DNA from: Streptomyces sp. CBMA291
GTDB lineage: Bacteria > Actinomycetota > Actinomycetes > Streptomycetales > Streptomycetaceae
Assembly: GCF_014596525.1 (NCBI RefSeq)
Contig: NZ_MSJP01000042.1
Span: 1-47,873 of the forward strand
Direction of reading: 5' to 3'
Length of the DNA: 47,873 bases
In this document: piece after piece, positions 8,437 through 16,911 of the stretch
Layout: every line of letters begins with the position of its first letter
How positions within the stretch are numbered: position 1 is the stretch's first letter
Translations under genes and position numbers: made by a program
The notes under the pieces: generated by a model
What the model was told of the DNA's origin: nothing
The model's input: only the letters and a program-made list of their open reading frames with translations
Database searches by the model: none

Positions 8437-9078
8437 TCAGGCGTCGGCGGGCTCCCAGGCGAATCCGTCCGGGTCGGTGAAGGCGCCTCCCGAGGAGCCG
8501 CCGAGGGCGATCCGGTGCGCGCCCTCGCCGTCGGCGGGGACGCCGAGGTCCTTGGCGAGCGCCCGGCGCCCGTAGAGGGCGAGCTGCGCGATGCCGCCAC
8601 CCGCCTCGAAATCGGCGTACTTGCGCCCGAAGCTCTTGGCGACGGCCAGCCCGTGCCCGACGTAGAAGGACTTGCTCGCGGCGACGTCCGAGGCGCCGAG
8701 GAGGACCACGAAGCGGTCGACCTTCCCGGTGACGGGCCCGGTGTCCTTCTTCGCGGAGGTCGCGATCTTCCAGGCGGTCCCGTCGGGGGCCCGGAAGACG
8801 CCGCCGTACCCCCAGAAGGACTTGGACACCGGCTTGAGCGGGGTGGCCCCGGCGTCGACGGCGGCGTCGAAGAGGAGCCGGACGTCACCCGGCTGGGAGA
8901 CGGTGAGCGAGAGCGCGAAACCCCGGAAACCGGAGGTCGGCGCGGTCGAGGCGCGCAGCCGGACCCAGGGGGCGAGACCGGCTTCGGCGTGGAAGCGTTC
9001 GGCGGCCGGGAGATCGTCCACTTCGAGGGTGACGGCCGCGAGCGCGTTCCCGCCGGCCGCACTGTCTTTGCTGTTCAT
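8437..9078 (-). CDS. Two-domain VOC (glyoxalase/bleomycin-resistance) protein
   Basis: 213 residues from the ATG at 9078. Two tandem betaalphabetabetabeta modules can be read: LAAVTLEVDDLPAAERFH... with FRAPDGTAWKIA ending the first, and RFVVLLGASDVAASKSFY... with FTDPDGFAWEPADA ending the second. A GTG at 9087 is in frame, but it overlaps the -10 element at 9086-9091, so the ATG is preferred and the message is probably leaderless. VOC proteins include dioxygenases, glyoxalases and antibiotic-binding proteins; no substrate can be assigned. Confidence 0.88.
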   Translation of the reverse strand: MNSKDSAAGGNALAAVTLEVDDLPAAERFHAEAGLAPWVRLRASTAPTSGFRGFALSLTVSQPGDVRLLFDAAVDAGATPLKPVSKSFWGYGGVFRAPDGTAWKIATSAKKDTGPVTGKVDRFVVLLGASDVAASKSFYVGHGLAVAKSFGRKYADFEAGGGIAQLALYGRRALAKDLGVPADGEGAHRIALGGSSGGAFTDPDGFAWEPADA

Positions 9079-9085
9079 GACGTTC

Positions 9086-9091
9086 ACGCTA
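9086..9091 (-). promoter_or_regulatory. -10 TAGCGT of a leaderless promoter
   Basis: On the minus strand TAGCGT is followed by seven bases and the ATG at 9078. It overlaps the stop codon of the upstream AraC gene. Confidence 0.6.
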
Positions 9092-9547
9092 GGCCTGCTC
9101 GCCCGCCGCTGCTTCTCGAATCCTGACCGGTCGGGTGACCTGTTTCGCCACGCACGACGGCAGCCCCGCCACCCCGTCGGCGACCTGCCGCCGGTAGACG
9201 CTCGGCGGGACGCCGACCAGCTCGGTGAAGCGGGTGCTGAACGTGCCGAGCGAGGAGCAGCCGACGGCGAAACAGACCTCGGTGACGCTCAGCTCACCCC
9301 GCTGGAGCAGCGCCATCGCCCGCTCGACCCGCCGCGTCATGAGATACGCGTACGGGGACTCGCCGTACGCCTGCCGGAACCGGCGGCTGAGGTGGCCCGC
9401 CGACATGTGCGCGCCCCGGGCGAGGGCCTCGACGTCCAGCGGACGCGCGTACTCGCGGTCGATCCGGTCCTTGACGCGCCGCAGCCGTGCCAGGTCGGCC
9501 AAGTGCTGCGCCTCGGTCCGTGCGCTCGTCCACGCGGGATGGCACAC
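9089..9547 (-). CDS. Short AraC-family regulator
   Basis: 152 residues from a GTG at 9547, eight bases after the upstream VOC gene stops. It is almost entirely the AraC double helix-turn-helix: RRVKDRIDREYARPLDVEAL, ARGAHMSAGHLSRRFRQAYG, YLMTRRVERAMALLQ and VCFAVGCSSLGTFSTRFTEL. It has no N-terminal sensing domain, so ligand sensing may be missing or supplied by another protein, possibly the VOC protein it is co-transcribed with. VOC plus stand-alone AraC pairs are frequent in Streptomyces. The start could lie further upstream, but that would overlap the VOC gene heavily. Confidence 0.85.
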   Translation of the reverse strand: MCHPAWTSARTEAQHLADLARLRRVKDRIDREYARPLDVEALARGAHMSAGHLSRRFRQAYGESPYAYLMTRRVERAMALLQRGELSVTEVCFAVGCSSLGTFSTRFTELVGVPPSVYRRQVADGVAGLPSCVAKQVTRPVRIREAAAGEQA

Positions 9548-9555
9548 GGCGGGCC

Positions 9556-9966
9556 TCAGCGGACTTCCTGGAAGCGGACGAGGTTCCCCGCCGGGTCGCG
9601 GAACGCGCAGTCGCGCACCCCGTACGGCTGGTCCGTGGGCTCCTGCACGACCTCGGCGTCCTTGCCCTGAAGCTCCTCGAAGAGCGCGTCGAGGTCGGGG
9701 GTGGCGAGAAGGATCCACCCGTAGGTGCCCTTGGCCATCATCTCGGCGATGGTCTTCCGCTCGGCCTCGGTGACACCCGGGTCGGCGCCGACGGGTGCGA
9801 GCAGGATCGAGGTGCCGGGCTGCCCGGCGGGCCCGACGGTGACCCATCGGGTCCGCCCCTGCCCGACGTCGCCGCGCACCTCGAACCCGAGAACGTCCCG
9901 GTAGAAGGCGAGGGAGGCGTCCGGGTCCTCGTGGGGGAGCACGGTGGTGTGAATGGTGATGTCCAT
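9556..9966 (-). CDS. VOC family protein
   Basis: 136-residue single-subunit VOC protein: HTTVLPHEDPDASLAFYRDV at the N-terminus and YGVRDCAFRDPAGNLVRFQE at the C-terminus, a layout close to glyoxalase/bleomycin-resistance proteins. ATG at 9966 lies seven bases after a TAGCGT -10 (9974-9979), so the transcript is likely leaderless. It is the first gene of a two-gene unit with the AraC regulator. Confidence 0.9.
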   Translation of the reverse strand: MDITIHTTVLPHEDPDASLAFYRDVLGFEVRGDVGQGRTRWVTVGPAGQPGTSILLAPVGADPGVTEAERKTIAEMMAKGTYGWILLATPDLDALFEELQGKDAEVVQEPTDQPYGVRDCAFRDPAGNLVRFQEVR

Positions 9967-9973
9967 GCGCCTC

Positions 9974-9979
9974 ACGCTA
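9974..9979 (-). promoter_or_regulatory. -10 TAGCGT of a leaderless promoter
   Basis: TAGCGT on the minus strand, seven bases before the ATG at 9966; same geometry as the element at 9086-9091. Confidence 0.6.
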
Positions 9980-10046
9980 GTGGCGGTGTCCGGCCCCCGC
10001 TTCTCGATTCCTGACGGGTCCCGGGACGCCTCCTCCTGCCTGCGTC

Positions 10047-10517
10047 TCAGCCGGGCAGATCGCCCTCGCCGCCCATGTTGGCGACGATGCGCCGCAGGAC
10101 GTTGATCGTGGTCACGAAGTCGTCCGTGCCGACGCCCTCGTGCGCCTGCCGGTGGACCCGCGCGTTGCGGTCCCGTGCCCGTACGCGCCCCTCCTCGCCC
10201 TCCTCGGTCAGCGTCATCGCCCCGGTGCCGGCGTCCTCGGTCAGCCAGCCGCGCGCCACGAGTTCGTCGTAGACCCGCTCGAAATCGGTCCCGAGGAAAT
10301 CCCAGGTGGCGAGCCGTGCGGTCAGGACGGGCCGGGTCCAGACGCCGGGCGAGCCCGCGACGTGGTTGAGCGTCCACCAGTGCGGCTGGGCGAGCCCCTC
10401 CACCGCCAACTGCTCCCTGAGCCCCCCGACGACGAGCCGGCTAGCCATCCCGGCCCAGGCCCCTATGGGCTGCCCGGCCAGCGCTTCCCTCGTGTACTCC
10501 TTGAGCGTCACCGTCAT
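10047..10517 (-). CDS. MarR-like winged-helix protein
   Basis: 156 residues. The C-terminal half reads as a MarR-type wing and dimerisation helix (FERVYDELVARGWLTED, AMTLTEEGEEGRVRARDRN, then a long helix ending LRRIVANMGGEG). The N-terminal half has amphipathic helices with a WWTLNHVAG segment. A strong GGAGG lies seven bases before the ATG at 10517. The promoter has the 19-bp spacer architecture of MerR-activated promoters, so the gene probably answers to a stress- or drug-sensing MerR protein encoded elsewhere. A MarR-fold small-molecule-binding protein is an alternative to a true DNA-binding regulator. Confidence 0.72.
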   Translation of the reverse strand: MTVTLKEYTREALAGQPIGAWAGMASRLVVGGLREQLAVEGLAQPHWWTLNHVAGSPGVWTRPVLTARLATWDFLGTDFERVYDELVARGWLTEDAGTGAMTLTEEGEEGRVRARDRNARVHRQAHEGVGTDDFVTTINVLRRIVANMGGEGDLPG

Positions 10518-10555
10518 GACGAACCTCCGTTTTTCCTGGTCGGCAGAGTGGGAAC

Positions 10556-10586
10556 ACCGTAGGAACTCAAGTGGACTTGAGGTCAA
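10556..10586 (-). promoter_or_regulatory. MerR/SoxR-type promoter with a palindrome in a 19-bp spacer
   Basis: On the minus strand -35 TTGACC (10586-10581) and -10 TACGGT (10561-10556) are separated by exactly 19 bp. The spacer contains the perfect palindrome CTCAAGT-CC-ACTTGAG (10566-10581). The over-long spacer with a central palindrome is the hallmark of MerR-family activation, and the palindrome closely resembles the SoxR box half-sites CCTCAAG/CTTGAGG. Confidence 0.8.
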
Positions 10587-10666
10587 GCGTGTGGCCCCGG
10601 ACCGGCGGTCCAGGGCCACACGAGGGAGCTTCCCTAAGGGGCTTCGCGCGGGCCGGCTTCCTCGGG

Positions 10667-13294
10667 TCACCAGCCCAAGGTCACGTCCCGGGGCGCCGCG
10701 AACTTGCCGGTGCCCTTGCCCGACCAGGCGCGCAGCCGGCCGTCGGCGTCGTCCCGGGCGAGGAGGTCGGCCATGCCGTCGCCGTCGATGTCGGCGGCGG
10801 CGGTGGTCTGGGAGAAGAGCCACCCTCCCGTGACGTCGACGGGGAGGTCGAAGTCGCCGTTCGGGCCGTGCAGCCAGAGCTTCAGCTTGCCGGTGGCGGG
10901 GTCGCGGGCGATGATGTCGGCTTTGCCGTCGCCGTTGAAGTCGGCGGCCACCGTCTGGGTGTAGTTCCAGCCGTCGGTGACCTGGCGGGGGGCCTCGAAG
11001 GTGCCGTTCCCGCGTCCGGCCCAGATCTTCAGGTTGCCGTCGGCGTCGCGGGCGATCAGGTCGGCCTTGCCGTCGCGGTCGAAGTCGGCGGCGGCGGTCT
11101 GGGTGAAGTTCCAGCCCCCGGTGACGTGCGTGGGCGCGAAGAAGGTCCCGTCGCCCTTGTTCTTCCACAGCCGGAGCGACTTCTGGTTGACGCTCCCTTC
11201 GCCGGTCAGCGGCCCCTCGTAACTCGCGAGGATGTCGGCCTTGCCGTCGCCGTCGAAGTCGGCGGCGACGATCTGGGAGTGGTACCGCCAGTCGCCGGGG
11301 ACGTCCACCGGCGGCTCGAAGGTGCCGTTCGCCCGCCCCCGCCACATCTTCAGGGTGCCGGTGGCGTCGTGCCGGGCGATCAGGTCGGACGCGCCGTCGC
11401 CGTCGAAGTCGGCGGCCGTGGTCTCGCCCATGGCGAGCGGGGTGAGGACGGTCCGGTCGGCCAGCGTGCGGGCGAGCAGCTCCGTGCCCGCACTGGTGAA
11501 GTGCAGCTTGTCGACGCTCGCGAGCGAGGGCTTGATGGCGTACGGGTCGTCCAGGTCCTTCGTGGCGAGGTCGAAGTCGACGACGTCGTCGATGAGGGCG
11601 GGCGCGCCGTTCGCACCGGGCTTGGCCGCGGCCCGGATCTCCTCGTTGACCTCCTGCCGGAGCGAGTCGAGGACACGGAAGGGCACGAACGGCTTCACCG
11701 TATAGCCGGAGAAGCCCGGGATGGTGGCGACGGTGACGCGGATGCCCCGGGCGCGGGCCTCGGTGGCGATCGACCGGATGGTCTTCATGACCGTGGCGGC
11801 CGAGGGGTTCTCGAACAGGAGGTCGTTGACGCCCTCGTAGAGGACGACCTCGCGCACGTTCGGCTGCGCGAACACGTCACGGTCGAGCCGGGTGAGCGCG
11901 CTGGGCCCCGCTCCGCCGTCCACGTCCTTGGTGAGGCGGTTCCCGTTGATGCCCGCGTTGAGGACGCCGGGGGCGCCGGGCTTGGCGTTCAGGAAGGCCG
12001 CGTAGTAGTCGGGCCAGCGCCGGTTGAGGTCGGACTCGCTGTGGGCGCCGTCGGTCTGGGAGTCGCCGAGGGCGACGACGGTCCCCGGGGTACCGGGGGT
12101 GGCGACGTCGACGCCGCTGACCAGGCTCCAGAAGAAGAGCTTCTTGACGAAGCCGGCGCCCGCCGCGACGGCGCTCTGGTCCCCGGCGAGCCGGGCGGTG
12201 GTGTACGAGGTGGTCAGGGCGTACGCGTGGTGCGGAGCCACCTTCACCGTGCCGGGCAGGTGGTAGCTGACCAGCAGGTTTCCGCCCGCTGTGACGCTCA
12301 GGGGCAGCGGGTCGCTGACGATCTCGCCGCCCGCCGGGAGGGTGGCCTGCTGGCTGCCGCCGAACGTCGCGGTGACCGGCGTCGCGACGGCCGCCGCCCC
12401 GGCGGACTGCCGCGCGACCGTGACGTGGCCCAGCTTCACCGGCTCGGGGGAGAAGGTGTTGGCGAACCGCAGCCGGATGGTGCTGCCGCCGGTGTGTGGA
12501 TTGACGACCATCCGCATGGTCTGGTTCGACCAGTCAGGGTAGGCGGGCAGCGTCTCGGCGGCCCCCATGGCGGTGGACCGCGCGTCGGTGTAGGCGGTGG
12601 ACCAACTGCCGGTCCAGGAAGCCCCATTGGGCGCTGCGGGAGTGCTGCGGACGGCCATCGAGAAGACGTGCAGACGCTTGGCGCCGGAGGCGGCGGGCAG
12701 CGTGACCGAGGAGACCGCCTTGCCCGCGGCGAGGGGCACGGTGACCGCGAAGAGCTGCACGGGCGCGGTCTCGCGCGCCGACCGGCCGAGGACGAGGGCG
12801 GCGGAGACCTTCTTGCCGGCGTCCTTCCAGTCGCCGACGTCCTTCAGCTCGTACGGGAGGCTCGTACCGTCGACGTAGTGCACGGTGCCGGAGCCGGACA
12901 CCGCACCGCCGGTCGCCGTGAGCAGGAAGCCGAGGGCGTTGCCGGAACCGGTGACGGGGACCCGCTGGCCGTCGGCGACGATGTTGTCGGGCTGGCCGGG
13001 GGCCACGGCGGGCCGGGTGTAGGTGGTGCCCGCTATGGTGACGCGGGCCCCCTGGGTCCACCCGGCGGCGTCGAGCGTGTTCGCGGACAGGCTGTTGCCC
13101 GCCCCGTCGAGGTCCGCCGCACCCGGATCGGCCTCGGTGGCGATGCCCGCGTTGTCGAAGGCGGCGGCGAAAGTGGGATAGACGGTCTCGGCGGCACTCG
13201 CGTGCGTCAGCGAGAGCCCGGTGGCGGCGAGCCCGAGAACGAGAGCGGTCGCCACGCCCCTCGCTCTACGGGAGCCGGATGCGGTACGGGACAT
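10667..13294 (-). CDS. Secreted SGNH/GDSL hydrolase with FG-GAP/VCBS repeats
   Basis: 875 residues from the ATG at 13294. A basic N-region and hydrophobic core ending THASAA (about residue 35) form a Sec signal peptide. Residues 36-400 look like beta-sandwich, possibly carbohydrate-binding. The SGNH domain follows: block I VVALGDSQTDG with Ser412, block II NAGINGNRL, block III YEGVNDLL (Asn490-Asp491) and block V VDKLHF with Asp595/His598. The C-terminal 250 residues hold five FG-GAP repeats of the AADFDGDGKADILA type, a Ca-binding beta-propeller pattern. It probably deacylates or de-esterifies an extracellular polymer; the substrate is unknown. It stands alone. Confidence 0.93.
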   Translation of the reverse strand: MSRTASGSRRARGVATALVLGLAATGLSLTHASAAETVYPTFAAAFDNAGIATEADPGAADLDGAGNSLSANTLDAAGWTQGARVTIAGTTYTRPAVAPGQPDNIVADGQRVPVTGSGNALGFLLTATGGAVSGSGTVHYVDGTSLPYELKDVGDWKDAGKKVSAALVLGRSARETAPVQLFAVTVPLAAGKAVSSVTLPAASGAKRLHVFSMAVRSTPAAPNGASWTGSWSTAYTDARSTAMGAAETLPAYPDWSNQTMRMVVNPHTGGSTIRLRFANTFSPEPVKLGHVTVARQSAGAAAVATPVTATFGGSQQATLPAGGEIVSDPLPLSVTAGGNLLVSYHLPGTVKVAPHHAYALTTSYTTARLAGDQSAVAAGAGFVKKLFFWSLVSGVDVATPGTPGTVVALGDSQTDGAHSESDLNRRWPDYYAAFLNAKPGAPGVLNAGINGNRLTKDVDGGAGPSALTRLDRDVFAQPNVREVVLYEGVNDLLFENPSAATVMKTIRSIATEARARGIRVTVATIPGFSGYTVKPFVPFRVLDSLRQEVNEEIRAAAKPGANGAPALIDDVVDFDLATKDLDDPYAIKPSLASVDKLHFTSAGTELLARTLADRTVLTPLAMGETTAADFDGDGASDLIARHDATGTLKMWRGRANGTFEPPVDVPGDWRYHSQIVAADFDGDGKADILASYEGPLTGEGSVNQKSLRLWKNKGDGTFFAPTHVTGGWNFTQTAAADFDRDGKADLIARDADGNLKIWAGRGNGTFEAPRQVTDGWNYTQTVAADFNGDGKADIIARDPATGKLKLWLHGPNGDFDLPVDVTGGWLFSQTTAAADIDGDGMADLLARDDADGRLRAWSGKGTGKFAAPRDVTLGW

Positions 13295-13829
13295 GGAAGA
13301 GGACTGCCTTTCCTGGCTGCTGAGAGGGCATCGGAAGAAGCCGTGCCGACCGGCGCTCGCGAGCCGAAGGGCATCGGCCCGCGGCCACCGGCCGTCGACG
13401 ATCTCCACGAGCCCCTGAACCTATCGCTGCCCTGACCAGCCCGGATGGCGAAGGCCCGGGGAGGGGCCCGGGTGCGGGCGGCGGGGCCGTCCTCGCCGTT
13501 TCGGCGGGAGGACCTGTCGAAGCCGGACGATCGAGGTCCGTGGCGCCGAGCCGGAAACGGACGGAGGCGTGGACAGGCGATCTGACACATTGACGTGTCT
13601 TTCTGACGGCTGCAAGGTGAGCAGCTTCACGTTTGTCGAAGAAGTGAGCGATGGCTCGGTGGAAATCGGCCGCATGAAAGTATCTGGATCCCCCCAAAGC
13701 GGACTGATCTGAAGGCGGTCCACAGCTTGAGGGTGAAGGGAGCGGATCTTTGCTTCACCTTGGATGAAGGGAGACGCATTGGCGTCAACGCCTCGGCAGG
13801 GGCGGCAACTTCGTACCCCAGGGGGGGAA
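13295..13829. other. Intergenic region between divergent genes
   Basis: About 535 bases with no convincing gene. It must hold the promoters for the SGNH hydrolase (minus) and the small secreted protein (plus). An inverted repeat GGTGAAG (13732-13738) / CTTCACC (13753-13759) lies about 70 bases upstream of the plus-strand gene. A C/G-rich hairpin-like segment occurs near 13460. TTGACG near 13589 could be a -35, but no matching -10 is clear. Confidence 0.6.
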
Positions 13830-14168
13830 ATGAGTTTCTTTGTGGCTCGTATATCCGGCACCAAGGCGGCGAAGGGCGCTGTCGTCGCGGCGATGGCGGT
13901 TGCGGCCATCGGTCTTACCGCGCCGCTCTCCAGCGCCTACAACGAGAGCACGTGGCAGGCGGGTTGCCGAGGATACTGGTACTCGACGTCCGGCCACGGG
14001 TACTGCTACGACGCGGATACCTCCCGGTACAAGGGCTGGTTCACGAACTACGACTGCAACTACGAGCTCGACACCCAGCACTACACCAAGCTCTCCAACG
14101 GCTACGTAGGCAAGTACGACTCCTACGAGTGCACCTTCAAGATCAACAGCACCAAGGTGTACCAGTAG
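13830..14168 (+). CDS. Small secreted Cys/Tyr-rich protein
   Basis: 112 residues from the ATG at 13830, preceded by a G-run ribosome binding site; an in-frame ATG 66 bases upstream has no such site. A basic N-region, alanine-rich hydrophobic core and LSSA-Y junction predict cleavage after Ala36. The mature 76 residues are unusually rich in Tyr (about 13) and carry four Cys (46, 59, 76, 101), enough for two disulfides. No family recognised. It is followed by an ABC ATPase and two membrane proteins, an arrangement typical of peptide toxin/bacteriocin export-immunity cassettes. Lactococcin-972-like proteins were considered, but their conserved glycine-rich start is absent. Confidence 0.8.
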   Translation: MSFFVARISGTKAAKGAVVAAMAVAAIGLTAPLSSAYNESTWQAGCRGYWYSTSGHGYCYDADTSRYKGWFTNYDCNYELDTQHYTKLSNGYVGKYDSYECTFKINSTKVYQ

Positions 14169-14184
14169 TCCGCACATGTGGTGG

Positions 14185-14209
14185 TGGGCCCGTCGGTGCG
14201 GCGGGCCCA
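14185..14209 (+). terminator. Hairpin between the secreted protein and the ABC genes
   Basis: Perfect 8-bp stem TGGGCCCG / CGGGCCCA with a 9-base loop, 16 bases after the stop at 14168 and 23 bases before the next ATG. It lacks a T tract and may act as a partial terminator or processing site that raises the peptide message relative to the transporter. Confidence 0.55.
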
Positions 14210-14232
14210 TCGCGTACTCCAGGGGATTCACC

Positions 14233-15009
14233 ATGACCATTGCTCCTGTCGCCAGGCTGACGGCACTCACACAGGGATACGGCGGCCGACGCGTCATCGA
14301 GGGCCTCGACCTGACCATCCGGCCGGGCATCACCGGACTGCTGGGGCCCAATGGGGCGGGCAAGACGACGCTCTTCCGCACGCTCGCCACGATCGCGCCG
14401 CCGCGAAGCGGAGGCCTCGAACTCTTCGGGCGGCCGGTCACCGGTGAACGGGACGTCCGGCAGGCCCGGCGCCGCATCGGCTACCTGCCCCAGGACTTCG
14501 GCTACTACCCGTCCTTCTCCGTCACCGACTTCGTCCGCTACTGCGCGTGGCTGCGCGAGGTCCCCGCCGGGAAGGCCGGGCCGGCGACCAGGGAAGCGCT
14601 GGACGCCGTCGGACTCGCCGACAGGGCCCGCGACCGCATGAAGTCGCTCTCCGGCGGCATGCTCCGGCGCGCCGGGATCGCCGCCGCCATCGTCGGCTCG
14701 CCTTCCCTGCTCCTGCTCGACGAGCCCACGGTGGGCCTCGATCCCGCGCAGCGGCTCGACTTCCGCGCGCTCATCCGCTCCCTCGCCGGAGCGGGCGCGG
14801 CGGTCGTCCTCAGCACGCATCTCGTGGAGGACGTGGGTGCCGCCTGCGACACCGTCCTCGTACTCGGCGACGGCCGGGTGGTGCACCGGGGGACACCGCA
14901 GGAACTCGCGGACCGGGCGACGGCGACCGCGCCGGGGGACAGCCCGCTGGAACGCGGCTACATGACCGTGCTGAGCAAGGGCGGACCGACCGGAGTGGCG
15001 GCATGCTGA
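14233..15009 (+). CDS. ABC transporter ATP-binding protein
   Basis: 258 residues with the full ABC set: Walker A GPNGAGKTT (about 39-47), Q-loop GYLPQDFGYYP, signature LSGGM, Walker B LLLLDEPTVGLDP and switch His in STHLVEDV. The sequence is of the ABC-2/CcmA-NatA export type. AGGGGA precedes the ATG at 14233. Its stop overlaps the next ATG (ATGCTGA), so it is coupled to the membrane protein. Confidence 0.95.
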   Translation: MTIAPVARLTALTQGYGGRRVIEGLDLTIRPGITGLLGPNGAGKTTLFRTLATIAPPRSGGLELFGRPVTGERDVRQARRRIGYLPQDFGYYPSFSVTDFVRYCAWLREVPAGKAGPATREALDAVGLADRARDRMKSLSGGMLRRAGIAAAIVGSPSLLLLDEPTVGLDPAQRLDFRALIRSLAGAGAAVVLSTHLVEDVGAACDTVLVLGDGRVVHRGTPQELADRATATAPGDSPLERGYMTVLSKGGPTGVAAC

Positions 15010-16301
15010 GCACCTACCGCATCGAGGTCCGCAGGTCCCCGCTGCTCACCGCCTTCCCCCTGATGATCGCCGTGGATCTGGCCGTCCTCTTCGGGCGCTC
15101 CCGGTACTGGATCGGGGTCTGGCCGGAGGCGAGCGTCGCGGCCCAGATCGTCACGCTCTTCCTGGGGCCGCTCCTCGCCGGGGTCTCCGCCTGGCAGGCC
15201 GGGCGGGCCTCCCAGGCGGGCATGCCCGAGTTCCTGCTCGCGGCCGCCCGCCCCGGCTGGCGCGTCGAGGCCGCCAGGCTGGCCGCCACCCTCACCCTGG
15301 GATTCCTCGCGTACGGCATCGGGTGCCTCACGGCGGCGGCCGTCTCCCTCGGCGAGGCGGGGCCCGGCTTCCTGTGGCCGTCCTATCTGCTCCTCGGCGC
15401 CTCGACCCTCGTCGTGTTCGCCTCGGTGGGCCATCTGGCCGGCCGCTGGTGGCCCTCGCCCGGATTCACCCCTGTCGTCTGTGCGATGGGTTGCTTCATC
15501 AGCATGCTGTCGCTGCCGTTCAAGTTCAACGTCCTCGCCGGGCCGCCGGACGTGCACCTGCGCCTCCTGCCGCTGGCGGTCCGTCTGGCCGTGGCCCTCG
15601 CCCTCGCCGTACTGGCGGTCACCGCACCGCCGCTGACGAGGAAGGCCGAGCGCCGGGCGCCCCGTCGGAATCTCCCCGCGCGGACCAGAGGAATCGCCCT
15701 CCTCGCGGCCATCGGCGCCGTCGCGGCGCTCACCGCCGCCCCTTACGCGGGCGAACTGCGCGAGGAGCGCCCCGCCTCGGCGGTCGAACCGCTCTGCGCC
15801 CGCGCGGACGGGAAGTCCCCCCGGGTCTGCGTCTGGCCCGAGCACCGGAAGTACCTGCCGGAACTCACCGGAATGGCCCAGCGGCTCGGCGGGACCGGTG
15901 AACCCTGGGTCGAAGTGCCGGACGAATTCCGTGAGTTCGGGCTGCTTCGCACGTCGTGGGGAGACCGGGGCTTCGACATCACGGAAGGGCATGTGCGTAC
16001 CGCCGCCTTCGCGATGGCCGATCGTGTGTTCACCACCTCTGTCGGCTGGTGCAGGCCCCCGCGCTCGGAGCAGCGGGCGTGGCAGGCCATCGACAACCTC
16101 CACATGTGGCTGGAGTACCGGGCCACGGGAGAGGACCCGGCCGTCGCGGACGAGGGACTCCACCTCACCGGCGTCGCCACCGCGCAGCGCGAGGCCGGCC
16201 AGGCGGCGCGGATGAGGCCCGAGGAGCAGCGGAGGTGGGTCGCGGGGGAACGCGCCCGGATCCGCGAGGACGACTGGTGCGAGACCGATGTACGGCGGTG
16301 A
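15003..16301 (+). CDS. Polytopic membrane protein of the ABC unit, with extracytoplasmic domain
   Basis: 432 residues. About six hydrophobic helices occupy residues 15-260. The remaining 170 residues are polar and contain two Cys-containing segments (CARADGKSPRVCVWPEHRKY, and a later GWCRPP), likely outside the cell. It resembles actinobacterial ABC-2-like permeases with an extra C-terminal domain (the kind now called DUF7224 in databases, from memory). It overlaps the ATPase by 7 bases and the next gene by 14 bases. Predicted to form the permease with that ATPase. Confidence 0.75.
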   Translation: MLSTYRIEVRRSPLLTAFPLMIAVDLAVLFGRSRYWIGVWPEASVAAQIVTLFLGPLLAGVSAWQAGRASQAGMPEFLLAAARPGWRVEAARLAATLTLGFLAYGIGCLTAAAVSLGEAGPGFLWPSYLLLGASTLVVFASVGHLAGRWWPSPGFTPVVCAMGCFISMLSLPFKFNVLAGPPDVHLRLLPLAVRLAVALALAVLAVTAPPLTRKAERRAPRRNLPARTRGIALLAAIGAVAALTAAPYAGELREERPASAVEPLCARADGKSPRVCVWPEHRKYLPELTGMAQRLGGTGEPWVEVPDEFREFGLLRTSWGDRGFDITEGHVRTAAFAMADRVFTTSVGWCRPPRSEQRAWQAIDNLHMWLEYRATGEDPAVADEGLHLTGVATAQREAGQAARMRPEEQRRWVAGERARIREDDWCETDVRR

Positions 16302-16911
16302 CCTGCTGCGCTACGCGCGCCTCCACCGGGCCGTACCGGTTCTCGCCGGGACGGCGGTCGTCGCCGTCCTGTCCGCGCTCTTCGGCGGCGCCCGTATCGC
16401 GCTGCCCTCCCTCGGGAGCGCGAGCCTCGCCGCGGGCATCCCCTACCGTCATGAACTCCCGCTCCTGTCGGCGGTCTTCCTGACGGCCGCGCTCGGCGGG
16501 GCGATGGCGGCGCACGAGCAGACCGGAACGCGGGCCGCGTACCGCCTCCGCACCGTGTACTGCGGCGCGCTGACGCTGTGGACCTGCTTCCTCTCATTCG
16601 CCACCGAGACCTTCGCCGCAGGGCCGGACCAGGGAGCCGTCTTCGTACGATCCCTGCTGATCTGGTTCGGCCTCGCCCTGGTCTCCCTCAGACTGCTCGG
16701 TCCCCAACTCGGCTGGGCGCTCCCGCTGGCCTCGGCCCTGCTCCTGATCTGGTACCCGCTCGGCTGGTGGGACTGGACGGCGAACCCGGCCGGGGACCTG
16801 GCGAGTTGGCTTCTGGCGACCGCCGCCCTGACCTCCGGAACCACCGCGACCGCCGCCACTCCCTGGCGCCTGGCCCTCCTGCGGGGCGGCTGCCGGTACC
16901 GCCCCCGGTGA
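16288..16911 (+). CDS. Second membrane protein of the ABC unit
   Basis: 207 residues with about six hydrophobic segments (for example LAGTAVVAVLSALFGG and a WYPLGWWDW loop near the C-terminus). The 14-base overlap with the previous gene indicates translational coupling. Probably the second permease subunit of the exporter. No further gene follows on this strand. Confidence 0.75.
   Translation: MYGGDLLRYARLHRAVPVLAGTAVVAVLSALFGGARIALPSLGSASLAAGIPYRHELPLLSAVFLTAALGGAMAAHEQTGTRAAYRLRTVYCGALTLWTCFLSFATETFAAGPDQGAVFVRSLLIWFGLALVSLRLLGPQLGWALPLASALLLIWYPLGWWDWTANPAGDLASWLLATAALTSGTTATAATPWRLALLRGGCRYRPR

Noticed and set aside
10571..13435. 954-residue plus-strand reading frame
   Set aside because: Exactly antisense to the SGNH hydrolase, which has a signal peptide, catalytic blocks and FG-GAP repeats.
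13830..14168. Lactococcin 972-type bacteriocin
   Set aside because: Size, secretion signal and linked ABC genes fit, but the conserved glycine/tryptophan opening of that family is absent and the Cys pattern differs.
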